Origin: Aquarana catesbeiana
Taxonomy: Eukaryota; Chordata; Amphibia; Anura; Ranidae
Direction: 5' to 3'
NCBI RefSeq assembly: GCF_042186555.1
Contig: NC_133324.1
Location: 195,567,640 to 195,631,639, forward strand
Length of the DNA: 64,000 nucleotides
In this document: piece after piece, positions 11,011-22,630 of the stretch
Layout: each line of letters begins with the position of its first letter
Position numbering within the stretch: position 1 is the stretch's first letter
Translations under genes and position numbers: made by a program
Notes under the pieces: generated by a model
Seen by the model: the letters and a program-made list of their open reading frames with translations, nothing else
What the model was told of the DNA's origin: nothing
Database searches by the model: none

Positions 11011-11124
11011 TAGTTGTTTTTTTTTTAAATAGTATTTTATTATGTTATATTACATTGAAATCCTGATAAATAATGAATGTTGAACCAATAAACAGTCCCA
11101 TTAACAAGTACAATGTCTTTTCAG

Positions 11125-11350
11125 GGCTTCAGTTAAAAAGTATGATAAGAAAGGAAAACTCCTGTGCAATAATAAGGATCTTTGTGACTGCTTGGAGGAG
11201 ATCTGCCAAGGATGTTTCTATCCATGCCCAAAATGTGGCTCCACAAAGTGTGGTCCGGAGTGCCGCTGCAACAGGAAGTGGGTCTATGACAGAATCCAAA
11301 CAGAGACTGGGCATATTATAAGCAAGCTGCCATTTTATGTCCCTGATTAG
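11125..11350 (+). CDS. arl14epl: arl14epl terminal coding exon (cysteine-rich domain)
   Basis: After the acceptor TTTTCAG the frame reads ASVKKYDKKGKLLCNNKD, then LCDCLEEICQGCFYPCPKC, GSTKCGPECRCNRKWVYD and finally ISKLPFYVPD with TAG at 11348. The ten cysteines in 31 residues, the KWVYD phrase and the C-terminal PF-VPD are hallmarks of the ARF7EP_C domain, probably zinc-coordinating. The 226-nt exon completes the split codon from 5412. Ignoring splicing gives misleading frames, since an overlapping frame from 11073 is also open. The exon is fully intact despite the transposon-rich surroundings, which suggests a functional gene. Confidence 0.94.
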
Positions 11351-12870
11351 TGCTATTGGATCCTCGGCATGGGAAATGTGTGCAGTAGCTTTTATGGCCA
11401 TTTCGCCTGTCATTTAGGAATATTTTAGGTTTAGTATTGGATGTTTGATTGAACAGCATGTTCTGTGCATAATGCTCATAATTCCCTTGAAAATGCTATA
11501 AGAATTTGTTTCATTGCCTTATACACGGGACATTTATTTCTGGTGGATATACACCTTCAACATATACATGCAGCCCATCACTGAACAAGGGGTACAGTCA
11601 TAGGATACAATAGAGAGTGATTAAATACACATTGGGATTCATTTACTAAAGTAGAACTGGCTGTCCACTCTGTAAAGTGTATGTATGTTCACTTAGCTTT
11701 GATTCAAAATGAATACTCAATCATGTGCAAGAGAAATAAAAAAAAAAAAAAAAAAAAGAACAAGAGGAAGAGTTCTTATACAGGATTGGATGAGTGAGAT
11801 GAACACGGCATCACCTCATTTAATAAGCTAACTAAACATTTAATTTACTAAGTGAACATGCTTTATTTCTTTTGCAATGAACCCCAATGTCATCACAATT
11901 AAAAAGTTGAATGCAACATTGCTTTGGTTCATACTCTTTTTAGAACACTCCCTGTTAGTATCCCTGTTGAATCCAGTCTTTCTGCTCTCCCCCACATGCT
12001 TAGGCCTTATGCACATGGCCAGAACAAATGCCAAAGTCCATGCACATTCGATTTTTATTTTAGAGCAGCATTTAGGGGTATAAAAGGATGAACCAAGCCT
12101 GTGTTCAGAGAGGAGCATACTAGCCAAATTTACGTACGGACGCAAGAAAACGTGTGCAAACCTGCACATATGTGCATACATTCATTTTAGTGGCTAAAAC
12201 AAAAGAATGCTCTAATGAGTTTACGCATATAGGCATCTGAACGCCCTCACATGCATAACCGCAAGTCTGTACGTATATGCCAAAAAGAACATATTTTAAT
12301 GCTGGATTCTTCTGAAAGCTCCAGTCACTACTTTGTCCTTATCCTTAAGCTCCAAAGGGACATGCTCGGGACACAGTAGCCAAGAATGGAGAACCACTTT
12401 AAGGGTGTGACAAGACCCGGTTCCCAGCACACCTTGAAGTGACCGAAGCTTAAAATTTTGTCTGTGCCTCTAACTCTAACTCTGCAAGAGAGCATAGACT
12501 GGATTCAGTGAAGGCCCTAATAGTGAGTATTTTAAATGTATTTTACAAAGAAATGAGTAATTATTTTTTTAAATTGTAATGACAGTGCCTCTTTAATTAC
12601 AACAGAACCTACCTTTTCCATGTGTGTGAAAGAAGAGTTATTGTGTCAGTTTGTGATATGTTTGAGAAGAGTTTTTTACTGTGTTTTTTTACATTTGCGC
12701 TAATTTGAAATTTGCTATGAACAATGTTTATTTTTTTATAGACAGTATAATTTATATTTCTATTTTTGTTTATAAATAATTTATAGGATGGAGGACAGAA
12801 ATATTTTGAAAATGATAACTTATTTTATCTAAGTTTAAATTTGTAAATAAAAGTTGTTTGTTTGCTTTTT
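11351..12870 (+). other. arl14epl: arl14epl 3' untranslated region
   Basis: AT-rich sequence follows the stop without another open frame of note. A canonical AATAAA at 12846-12851, followed by a GTTTGTTTGCTTTT downstream element, is the best cleavage signal, giving a UTR of about 1.5 kb. Sequence related to the 9534-9763 MITE (11637-11850, containing TTCATTTACTAAAG and CAATCATGTGCAAG) lies inside the UTR. The exact cleavage site is inferred. Confidence 0.65.
12846..12851 (+). terminator. arl14epl: Polyadenylation signal AATAAA for arl14epl
   Basis: The canonical hexamer is followed within 25 bp by a GT/T-rich element. It is the strongest such combination downstream of the stop codon. Confidence 0.6.
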
Positions 12871-13120
12871 CAACTTTTTTGATATTCTGTGTTTCCTTAC
12901 TTTACCATAATTTTGCTGTAAAATAACTAAAATAATATTAATGCCTAGTATTGGCGTTTAAAGTGTATTCTCATTCATACAGCATACCTAAAAATATTAA
13001 AAAAAAAAAAAGAATTCAAACCTTTTAGATGTTTCTTTGGATTAGAGCTCTGTGCAGAGTGCAAGCTACTCTGAACAATTTCAAAGTGAGTCTGTGTCTA
13101 GGAAAAGTGGATAAAGACTG

Positions 13121-13296
13121 GGGTTGGTTTACTAAAACTGGAGAATGCTAAATCTGATGCAGCTCTGCATAGAAACCAATCAGCTTCCAGGTTATATTGT
13201 CAAAGCTGAACTGAACAAGCTGAAGTAAGAAGCTGATTGGCTACCATGCACAGCTGCACCAGATTTTGCACTCTCTAGGTATAGTAAATCAACCCC
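13121..13296. mobile_element. MITE copy 1 (GGTTGATTTACTAAAACTGG family)
   Basis: The ends GGTTGGTTTACTAAAACTGG and ATAGTAAATCAACCCC are inverted complements. An internal inverted pair surrounds CAAAGCTGAACTGAAC. The unit is 176 bp and matches 13368-13544 along its length. Confidence 0.75.
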
Positions 13297-13367
13297 TTTG
13301 TTTCCACTCATAAACATACAACACAGAAGGTCAGTTCCAGATCTCTAACCCTTTGTTAGAACAGACA

Positions 13368-13544
13368 GGGGTTGATTTACTAAAACTGGACAGTGCAAAA
13401 TCTGATGCAGCTCTGCAAGGAAACCAATCAACTTCCAGTATCTATTGTCAAAGCCTAATTGAACCAGCTGACATCAGAAGCTAATTGGCTACCGTGCACA
13501 GCTGCACCAGATTTTACACTCTCCAGTTTAAATAAATCAATCCC
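13368..13544. mobile_element. MITE copy 2, same family and orientation
   Basis: The ends are GGGTTGATTTACTAAAACTG and CCAGTTTAAATAAATCAATC. Internal blocks TCTGATGCAGCTCTGCA, GAAACCAATCA and CACAGCTGCACCAGATTTT are shared with copy 1, which lies only 71 bp upstream. From here to 14180 there is no recognised feature. Confidence 0.75.
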
Positions 13545-14187
13545 AGTGTGTTCACATCTAGTTTACAACTGATAATGGGATCTGCCAGCACAGAACAGAC
13601 AGGGATAGATGTGGTAATCATTAATTGTAGTTTTCAGTTATTTTATGCAAATGAAAGCATATAACATACGGTATATAAAGTAGGTCCTGTCCCAGTTTAG
13701 CTGCAAAAGGGGAAATGCACTTTAACATAGTGAAGCTACTGAATCACCATGACCACCAGGCAGGTACCATTTAGAGTTCACACGTGCAGCAAAGATGCCA
13801 TAAAAACAGGCGGTCCATCTGCATTTTGACCACCCCATGACCAGGTCCTTCCATGTTTAACAATCTACAAATTAACTTGTCATATCAGGTTTGGTAACCT
13901 AGACAAACAGTTGTGGTAACACATGACTGTGGCACAATAGTGTAATGCAAAATCCCCCTTGGGGCCAAAAAAAAAAAAAAGTGATTCAGGAGGTGGCAGT
14001 ATTGCCTTCTGCCTGTAAGCCAGCTCTAAATCACCTCTGAAAGGTGATCCAGCACAAATCGCTTTTCAGAGGTGTGTATACAACAACCACGTGTGAGTGA
14101 GGCCATTAATCAGCATTGATAGCATGTGTGTCCACTCAAAACTTTTTTTTAGTTTTGGATAGAAGAGTTGGGCATCTCATAATTCAT

Positions 14188-15272
14188 ATCAAGTTGGGCA
14201 TCTCATAATTCCCAATAAATAAAAAAAGAGCCACACTATAAACTGTGATGATCAAGGATACATGAATCAAAATGTCAAAACAGATAAATAATCATAATAT
14301 GAAACAGCATGAATACCTGTGTAGCACCCTCTACTATGCTACTATTGTGAGTGCAGACAAATTTATACTTTGGCTCATGGTAAAATGAGTCTCTGAATCT
14401 GGGTCAAAAGTTTGCTGCAGTTCAGGGCTAGATGACTCATACATGCAGGTCTTTGGTGCCTCTCCCTGTTTCTGGAAGGTTGGAGAACCTTCTGGAAACT
14501 GGAGGGCAGAGGCCAGGAGGGTTGATCTGCATATTTAGGGGAGTGGGTAAAGGGCCTGGCAGGGTGGCTAAGTCGGCTTCTAAATATGGATGAGCCATGC
14601 TGACAAGGGGGTCGGGTGAAAGATGGAGTGCTGAGGAGACTGTCAGTGGCCCTTGAGGAGAACCCCTGCTGGGGGGAACTCTGCCTCAGGCTGGCTTGGG
14701 AGGATTCTGACAGCATCATGGTTTCGAAGGAATCTTATTCTAAGAAGCAATAAGAGCAAGGAGGGCAGTGTGAGTACATCAGCACAGTCAGGAACTTGCA
14801 AGGGACTGTCACATGTAGTAAGCCTTAAATCTTTCCTTTACTTTGCCCTGGGAGATGTTCAGTAGCAGTGAGGTGGACTAATGAAGAAGCAGGCAGGTGG
14901 GCTGGTAGTTCCTGCAGTCAGTAGAACTGTGATCAGTGTCTACGGTGGAGTTGGAGTCACTCCCATATGTAGCCTACAACATTTTTGTGCTACTTTCCAA
15001 AGGGACTGAGGTCCTTAAGGGGCTTTTGCTTTTCTATCGGAGACTCAGCAGTCGAGAGTGAGATCAATCAGAGTTGTACATAGAGAAGAGGAGAAGACAA
15101 ATCGGAGTTGTACATAGGGAGGACATTGACCCTGATTTAGTTGCTATCAAGTTGGGCATCTCATAATTCCCAATAAATAAAAAAAGAGCCACACTATAAA
15201 CTCTGTTGATCAAGGATACATGAATCAAAACATCAAAACAGGTAAATTATAATATGAAGCAGCATGAATACC
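14188..15272. repeat. Pair of about 130-bp direct repeats enclosing about 830 bp
   Basis: 14188-14317 and 15146-15272 both start ATCAAGTTGGGCATCTC, contain AAAAAGAGCCACACTATAAA and end AGCATGAATACC, with few differences. The enclosed segment begins TGTGTAGCACCCTC, which resembles an LTR start. Its end is not clearly CA. It could be a solo LTR insertion linked to a local duplication, or a repeat-mediated duplication. No coding content is recognised inside. Confidence 0.6.
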
Positions 15273-15715
15273 ATGTGTACATTTGTGCGACACCTGTATG
15301 TGACATATGAACGTGTAGGGAGGTACGACGTGCTGATGTTATTGCATGTTCCAGGAAGTGCAGGACGCTTTTGTGCTTTTAGCTGTCCGGCAATTTTTAC
15401 ATGCGATTTATGTCACTTTTTAAATGTAAGTGCATTTCATTTCTTTGAATAAATAATTAGCAAGGCTTTACACTATGTAGAGCTTCTTCTTTTAATGTTG
15501 ATTGCAGTCTCACTTGGATATGATCGTGATAAGATGCACAGCTCATATCCTCATCTCTAAGTGGATCTTGTGGGAGAGTCTTGTGATTACCCTGGCCAGG
15601 GTGTTTGGCCACATGCTCATCTGACCTCTCTTTAATTAGTGGGTCCAATAAGTTTGGTAAGCCTGCATCTTTACTAGGGTGGTGGTGTCACGATCTTCAA
15701 ATCTTACTGGTGATT

Positions 15716-16430
15716 AGACATGTGCATTCGTTTTCGTCCGAATGCATTTTCGTCCGAATTTCAAGTATTTTCGTTATCGTTTTAACAAACGATAACGAAA
15801 GTGCAGAATCCGAAAAACGAAAGATCCGACATAAGCAAATGCTTTATTTTCGTTTTCGTTGCTACAACAGTTCGATATAGATAGGAGATTCGACATGATG
15901 ATGACAATAACAATCTGTGTCCATCAAACCTGTGGTCGAATGTGCCTAACCTTAACTCTATTAGTCCAAGATTATTCTACACAGAGAGAAAAGATTCGAC
16001 GTAGAGAGAAAAGATTTGACGTAGGGGAGAAAAGATTCGACGTAGGGGAGAAAAGATAAATAAAAATAATGATGATGATGAATGTTATTGGCTGATTGTA
16101 ACCAAAGAGGAGGAGCAGTAAAATAGCTAGAACTAAGTACACACGTACTTTGGCTTATGGGTGTCTGTCGAATGTTCAAAGAAGATTCGACGGAGCAGGT
16201 AAACTATACAGTGTCGTACAGTTTAGCTGCTCCGTCGAATCTTCTGTGAACATTCGACAGACACCATAAGCCTTCAATGACAGATTCAACCCTAATTTGG
16301 ATTTTCGGACGAATGCAATTTTTAACGAAAAACGAAATAAATAAAAACGAATTTCGGGAGTAACTAAATAAATTTATTTTTCGGACGAAAACGAAATTCC
16401 GAAACAAAATATTTCAGTGTGCACATGTCT
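15716..16430. mobile_element. 715-bp MITE with 10-bp target-site duplication (Mutator-like candidate)
   Basis: The terminal inverted repeats are AGACATGTGCA at the left and TGCACATGTCT at the right. A perfect 10-bp direct duplication, ACTGGTGATT, lies immediately outside at 15706-15715 and 16431-16440. Subterminal text is rich in TTCGTTTTCGTCCGAA on both arms. A target duplication of 9-10 bp is typical of Mutator-like elements. Internal features are a ~21-bp tandem repeat (15985-16055) and a palindrome (16151-16273). No transposase is encoded. Confidence 0.75.
16151..16273. repeat. Internal palindrome of the MITE
   Basis: The arms contain GGCTTATGGGTGTCTGTCG, AATGTTCAAAGAAGATTCG and ACGGAGCAG, and return as their inverse complements with only a few mismatches around a short central GTGTCGTAC. 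It could form a long hairpin. Confidence 0.85.
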
Positions 16431-16811
16431 ACTGGTGATTGGATGCTTTAGATTTTTATGAACTTTTTATCACCATACTAGCTTTGTGTATCTGCACTTG
16501 GCTTTTGTCACATACAGGTGTCGCACAATTATACGCATATTTTTATTTATTCATTTATTTTTATTTAGCGGTATGCGAAATACCCAATGAAAAGATAACT
16601 TCACAGAATATGTTTTCAATACAAAATAACATGTAGGCGACTAGTATCTGGATGCGTCCTACCCACGATAGGGTCACATCAGGTAATTAACAGAGGATGA
16701 ATCCGTAAATAATCAGGCAGACCTGGTACCTATGAAACAGAAGTCTAAGGTTCCTCTTAGGCAAGTCACACACTCGCCCGCACTGCCATAGGGAGGGATC
16801 CCTATGTTCTT

Positions 16812-17533
16812 GAAAAACAGATTATTATTATTATTATTATTATACAAGATTTATATAGCACCAACAGTTTACGCAGCACTTTACAATATAAAAGGGAGAC
16901 AATACAGTTATAATACAATAAAATACAAGAGGATTAAGAGGGCCCTGCTCAGAAGAGCTTACAATCTAATAGAGTGGGGCAGGTGGTACAAAAGTTTGTA
17001 ACTGTGAGGAATGAGCTCATGGAAGTGGTAAAAGATTAGTTGGAGACGTGATAGTCTTCCCTGAAGAGATGAGTTTTCAGGGATCGCCTGAAGGTAGCAA
17101 GAGTAGGGGATAGCTGGACAGGTGGAGGTAGCGAGTTCCAGAGGATGGGAGAGGCTCTGGAGAAATCCTGGAGACGGGCATGGGAGGAGGAGATGAGAGA
17201 GCTTGAGAGTAGGGGGTCTTGAGAAGAGCGGAGAGGACGATTTGGGTGATATTTGGAGACAAGATTGGTGATGTAACTCGGGGCAGATATGAGAACATGG
17301 GGGAAGTTTAATGTGGGGTGTCCCATTAGGGTCAAGACATACAAAATGTTTGAGTTATAATGGAAAAGAGGAGGACAGAGAGAAGAGAGAAAGTGAGAAG
17401 AGAGATAGAAAAAAAAAGGGGGGGGAGGGTTTGATGGGAGATAGGGGAGAGGGAAGTTCCACCTAGGGGATAAGGAACGTCTGTTTTCATCAAGCTGTAA
17501 GAGCGTCAGGTTTAAAGCTGAAGCCCTTAACAC
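16812..17533 (-). mobile_element. 3' end of a non-LTR retrotransposon (L2/CR1-like LINE), antisense
   Basis: On the minus strand a frame reads RLQDFSRASPILWNSLPP and then TLATFRRSLKTHLF. This is the conserved C-terminal tail of ORF2 in CR1/L2-group LINEs (FS..AP.LWNSLP...FK..LK..L). It is followed by a 3' UTR with TGTAAGCTCTTCTGAGCAGG, GTTGGTGCTATATAAATC and a terminal (ATT)n microsatellite at 16823-16843, the usual 3' tail. The 5' part of the element, including reverse transcriptase and endonuclease, is missing through 5' truncation. Confidence 0.75.
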
Positions 17534-17539
17534 TCATTA

Positions 17540-18240
17540 AAGCTAAGCTATGTATAGTGGAGTTATTCATCTTAAAAGCCGAAAATGTCCCAATGAAACC
17601 ACCTGGTCTTATGTTCCTCTGATTTATCCCGAATGGTATATCATTACAGTTTATAGCGCAGCTTTTTTTATGGTCTGTGGAAAATATCTTGCAGCAGAGC
17701 CACTGCTTTTCATCACATTTGTCACTTGATTTATTATTTTCCAATCACAGTTTTTTGTTTTGGTATAGTATCTCATAATTCCTATACCCCATCCAAGTTA
17801 TTACCCCTAATAAAACATAAAAACCAAGCTCAAAGACTGTTCCTCATGTTTGGAGAAAGTGTGGAAAATACTTGTTGCCTGGCTGTGCAGGAATGGGGAA
17901 CCCAAGCACCAGCGGCTCCTTCAGTGATTGCTACACCTGATTGGTAAAACAAATAGTCAAACAGCGAAATGTGTGGCTGCAACCCAATATGTCACCCAAT
18001 ATGGGCATATAGACATAATCAAAAAGTATGGCAAAACATCAGAATGAGAAAGATGCATAGCCAGAACAATGTTAACAGTAGTAAGCTTGTTGGTGTCAGA
18101 CATGGCAATAGCAGCATATCAGAAATCCCTTGGGATTGTCATGCATTACAGACTCTAATGGCAAAGTGCCTAATGATGAATAGAATTAAAACAAACAAAA
18201 AATCCCATGACCTTTAGTTTTGTGTTCAGTTCTGGGCAGG
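17540..18240. other. Intergenic, nothing recognised
   Basis: AT-rich sequence without a supported gene. Open frames here are short and not conserved-looking. Confidence 0.5.
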
Positions 18241-18442
18241 TTCTCTCCAGGTCGAATATTTCTCATTCACAAAAATAGAGTGAATCAGGGAAATACTGCG
18301 TTAGGTCGACTAGATGGAGCTGACAGTCATAGGAAATAAGTATGTATATTTCCTATAATCATCAGCTCCTTCTACTGCCCTTCATGTGGTACTTTCCTGA
18401 TTCATTCAATTCCTATGAAGGAAGAACACCCGACCTGGAGAG
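18241..18442. mobile_element. MITE, second copy of the CTCCAGGTCG family
   Basis: It is bounded by TTCTCTCCAGGTCG and CGACCTGGAGAGAA (exact inverse complements over about 12 bp). The internal blocks match 8350-8552. Confidence 0.7.
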
Positions 18443-18449
18443 AAAATAG

Positions 18450-19650
18450 CTTGATAACATTTGATTTTGCTCCCAATCACACAGAACAGTGTACATGCAG
18501 TTTTACAGGATGAATAGCTCTACAACTTTTTTTTTAGAAATACACCCCACAGTGAAAACTAAAATGGGGCCAGCTCCTGTACCTGCTGTAAACTTTATTG
18601 TAGCAAGCTGAAAATAGGAAGTTGTGGAAGGGGAAAGAATTCCCAAAACTGACAGCCAAGCAAATGCTAAACAGGATGAGTAAGTAAGTTGGTTCCTGTC
18701 TAAACTGGTCCTAGTATGTGTGTACAAATTTGCTATGCACATGTGTTATCACATTATGCATGTCCCATGACCTGGTAACCTACCTCATTAAAGAAACAAA
18801 AAGTTCCCCAAAATTTTTTTATGGAAAGCTGACCCATAGAATCGCTGAGAGTTGGCTACAACTGAATAGATATATACATTCATACAGTTCCAGGACAAGG
18901 TCATCTAGTGCCCAGTTTGAAGGTGCCAAACAGTGCCCCCCTCCCTCTGATGTGGGCACCACCAATTGTCTTCTACAGCTGGGATCTATAAGCATTTCTT
19001 TTGTCTATCGAAGAGTTGCAAAGTGCAATAACAAAACAATTTGGATGGCCGCCTGGCACGCCCAAAGTACTGATAGCTGATGCAGACTGCACCCCTATTA
19101 GTATGCCACTTGTGCAGACAATGGACCTCACCACTGGAGACATTACAGCTTCCTCTGCTCAGGCTCCTCCTCTCAGGTAGGGCAGTCTCCAGGCATCAGG
19201 GTGGGCCAGTAAAGGATGGCATGAATGGATCTCAGCTTGGTTGACTGTACTCTATAGGTCTGCTAAAATGGGTAAAACCAAACAGAGGAGAGTATGGCCC
19301 CAAACATACAGCAGCTGCCTAAGGGACACATGTAGCTTTTAAAAATAATTTAAACTTTCTTGGTCTAAAAAATGTTAATTACAAAAGACACCATATCCCT
19401 CCACCTGTACAATAAAAAACATGACAATGTTGTAAAGAAAACACACCCATCTGACACTACCCTGAACACTTTTAGGGGGTGACTGATGTTGGGTCACCAG
19501 GACCCTAACAGAAATGACCCGACTATAGTGAATCAGTTCAAGCCCCTCTTACATTAGATTAAACACTCTCCTAGGTATGTCAGTTGGCCAAAAATTAATA
19601 TAAAAAAAATGATTTTAGGCATTAAATGATCAAAGAGTAGAGGTTGAAAT
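18450..19650. other. Intergenic, nothing recognised
   Basis: No conserved coding or element signature is seen. The 120-codon frame at 18718-19080 has no recognisable domain and no exon-like context. Confidence 0.45.
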
Positions 19651-19653
19651 TTT

Positions 19654-19851
19654 ACAGAACCATTAGGATAACAAATTCTCAACTAGCACCAAAAATGTAT
19701 TGAATTGGTTGCTGTATGAAATAAGCGTTCTCAAGGAACTGACCATAAGCCAAGTCAATTTGCAGCTGGTTACAAGTTATGTGATCACCCTTCATATGTT
19801 GGATAGATCTCCTAGAGTAGTAAGGTGAACCAAGGTGCAGTGTCCCAAAAT
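19654..19851. repeat. 198-bp flank segment duplicated inside the neighbouring hAT element
   Basis: This segment is repeated at 20879-21076 with a constant offset of 1225 bp, no indel and a single visible mismatch (CCTAGAGTAG versus CCTAAAGTAG). The first copy lies outside and the second inside the hAT element at 19952-22622. Confidence 0.9.
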
Positions 19852-19951
19852 TAAAGAGGATGGTGATCCAAGTTCAACAAGGTGAGCAATGGTGACTAGC
19901 TTTGAATGAAAATCTGGTATTTATGCAGGTTATTCAGAGATGGAAGGTAGG

Positions 19952-22622
19952 CATACCTCCCAACAGTCCCGGATTCTGCGGGACAGCCCCGGATTCGGAC
20001 TTATGTCCCGCAGTCCCGCTCAGCTGAGCTGTTTCCCGCATTGCCTCCACTGCCACTCACTCTTGTAAAGTGCAGGCAGTTTTCAAGGCTTGTGACCAGC
20101 TCCTACATTGACCAATCATTAAATAACATTTGCGGGCCCCATCCTTCTATCAGTGGGGCCCCAGGAGGCAGTAGCAGAGCGGGAATTCTTTTTTTTAATG
20201 TAAGGGCGGAGGCAGCTAGAGCCGCATTTGCCGACAGTTAGTTTAAAGTTCCGGCCCCCAGCCTAGCTCTCCCTGGCGGAGTGATATGGAGGAGATGCCT
20301 GTCTGCCTGACTCTCTCAGGAAGTGTTGAGAGCGGAAGGCAGGACTGCAGCAAGCGGTGACTGTGAAGGAAAGGTACGTGGAGGGTGAACGGACTGTTCA
20401 GGGATCATCATCCAGGGCCAAAGAGCAGGGACAAGGAGGAAGCAGAAATATGATGGCAACATGTGAGTTGGGGGTGCTGGGAGGAGCGTTTCTGCCACTA
20501 CAAGGCTGACAGGAGTAGTGACAGCGGCATCATTACTCCTGTCAGCTTAGCTCTAGATGAGAAAAATGAAATCAGGAGAACAGGAGAGAGCCCGGAGGAC
20601 GTGTGGAATGTGCTCTCATTCCTCTCCAGCTTCATGATGTCACTGTAGCACCCCTGCATTGCCACTGTCACATTGGAACTTTACAGTTTGCTTACCCACC
20701 CTCATCTCCACCCAGCAATGGAAAGGTCAGCAAACGGTGCCCCCATTCTCAATCCCTGCAGCCGATCTGGTAGGTGATCTCTCTCCCCCCCCCCCCCTCC
20801 ACCTACACACTTTCTTCTCCTTGCAAGCTCTCCTCTCAGTCCGGCTCATCTGCTTTTTTCCTCTCATTCCCCACCACCACAGAACCATTAGGATAACAAA
20901 TTCTCAACTAGCACCAAAAATGTATTGAATTGGTTGCTGTATGAAATAAGCGTTCTCAAGGAACTGACCATAAGCCAAGTCAATTTGCAGCTGGTTACAA
21001 GTTATGTGATCACCCTTCATATGTTGGATAGATCTCCTAAAGTAGTAAGGTGAACCAAGGTGCAGTGTCCCAAAATCCGCTACTCCTCCGCTACTCCTCT
21101 CCCTGCAATCAGTGATTCAAGTCCCCCAGCTCTGATTACTGTTCTCCTCCCCCCACAGCATCTCTGATCCTAATACTCATCTCCTCTTCCCTGTTATCAG
21201 TCACTCCTGTCCCGACACAGCAGACCTCCTTTCCCTCTTCACTAAATGTCTGCACTGCACCCTTTCCCTGCCACAAGTTCCTGATAGACTCCTGGGCTCC
21301 TCCATTCCCCGGATACTTCTCCTGTCCACAGCCCAACTCCCTCCACTTCACACTGTAATCCAGCCTGCATTATCTCCCTCATAGCTGTCTTCATCCTAGG
21401 CTTAGAATCTCTGTCTATGTATTTCATATCCCTGGATCACCCCTCCTAACACCCCCCAGTGCCTGATGTAAAGGGGGACTCTTGATGTCAAGGGAAGACT
21501 GCTGATGTCATTGTAAACTATTGATGTTAAAGGGGGACTACCAATGTTAAAGGGGGACTACCAATGTTAAAGGGGGACTCTGATGAGAAAGGGGCCCCAA
21601 ATTTAAGGGCCATTGCAGATGTAAAGGAGGACTCTCGCTGTAAAAGGGGACTCTGATGTGAAAGGGTGGCTCTTAATGTAGGGGTCTTCTGATGTAAAGG
21701 GGAACTACTGGTGTGAAGGAGGGGACTTTAATGTGAAGGGGGCACCTGATGTGAAGGGGAGATTCTGATATAAAGGGTGACTATGTATACCTCAGCCTGT
21801 AACTGTATCTGAGTGTATACATGGTGTAGGTTTATGTCAGCGGGCCTCTCACTCATAGCACAGAAATTAAGGAGTATTTTTTGGGTATGAGGACTGCGGA
21901 CTGTGTACATTATATACCACTGTAAAGCTGTAATAAACCCAAAATCAAAAATGTAATATATTTCAGCTTAGTAATCATTAGATGTGGTGGCTGCATTTGT
22001 TTTTTTTGTTTTTTGTTTTTTAATTTTCACCTGGTGATCTGGTCAGTAACACACCTCCTGTATTAGTGAGACACAACTCTGGATGAAAGAGCAATGGGGG
22101 CACCTTTGAACAGCAACATTGTCAGTCTGGAAGGAAGGGAGTGTTAGATGGACTAGAAGATTTAAATACACTAACACTTTATAAGCAATTGCAGCAAACA
22201 TATTTTTTCTTTCAGGATAAAGGTCTTACATAAATAAAAAAAAGCTGATCATTGTAAGCACCCCTGTCAATGGGAAATGGTTTGTCTCAACTCTCTAATG
22301 GCTACATCTGCAGGACAGCTTGTTCTTTTGAAAAACAAAAAAACATACTGGCTGGATCACCAGGTGAAAATAGAAGAAAGCCTAAAAAAGAAAGAAAAAG
22401 AAAACTAATGCAGCCATCACATCTAAGAATTTGTAAGCTGAAATATAATAAATGTTTGCTTGTGGGTTTAATACAGCTTTAGATTCTATTTAACCATGTT
22501 CTTTTAAGCCACCTCAAAATTCAACGCATTTAAGCCACGCCCATTATTGTCGCGATGCGCTCCGCATGTCTTTTCCATCCCTAGGTGTCCCTCATTCTTA
22601 AGTTCTAAAGTTGGGAGGTATG
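19952..22622. mobile_element. hAT-type element, 2.67 kb, non-autonomous
   Basis: The ends are CATACCTCCCAAC and GTTGGGAGGTATG, perfect 13-bp inverted repeats. They are flanked by the 8-bp direct duplication AAGGTAGG (19944-19951 and 22623-22630), the length produced by hAT transposases. Just inside lie GTCCCGGATT and GTGTCCCTCATTC. No transposase frame was recognised. The interior holds the captured flank copy (20879-21076), a C-rich tract near 20785, and a minisatellite of GATGTAAAGGGGGACTCT-like units (about 21465-21780). Confidence 0.85.
21465..21780. repeat. Minisatellite inside the hAT element (about 22-bp unit)
   Basis: Variants of TGATGTAAAGGGGGACTAC recur roughly every 20-25 bp. One pair, TACCAATGTTAAAGGGGGAC, is exact. 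Not coding. Confidence 0.75.
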
Positions 22623-22630
22623 AAGGTAGG

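Larger units (their letters stand above)
5413..11124 (+). other. arl14epl: arl14epl last intron
   Basis: The 5.7-kb intron lies between a GTAAGG donor and a TCTTTTCAG acceptor. Apart from the MITEs, tandem repeats and microsatellite listed separately, 8110-8340, 8560-9500 and 9770-9860 show no recognisable feature. Confidence 0.85.

Noticed and set aside
11073..11321. Open frame of 82 codons overlapping the arl14epl last exon
   Set aside because: It is a shifted frame of the real exon. The conserved cysteine-rich reading lies in the frame that starts at the splice acceptor 11125.
5276..11350. Calling the first gene arl14ep rather than arl14epl
   Set aside because: The protein pieces fit both paralogues, but the adjacent co-oriented commd10 matches the ARL14EPL neighbourhood. 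ARL14EP sits next to FSHB/MPPED2 in vertebrates.
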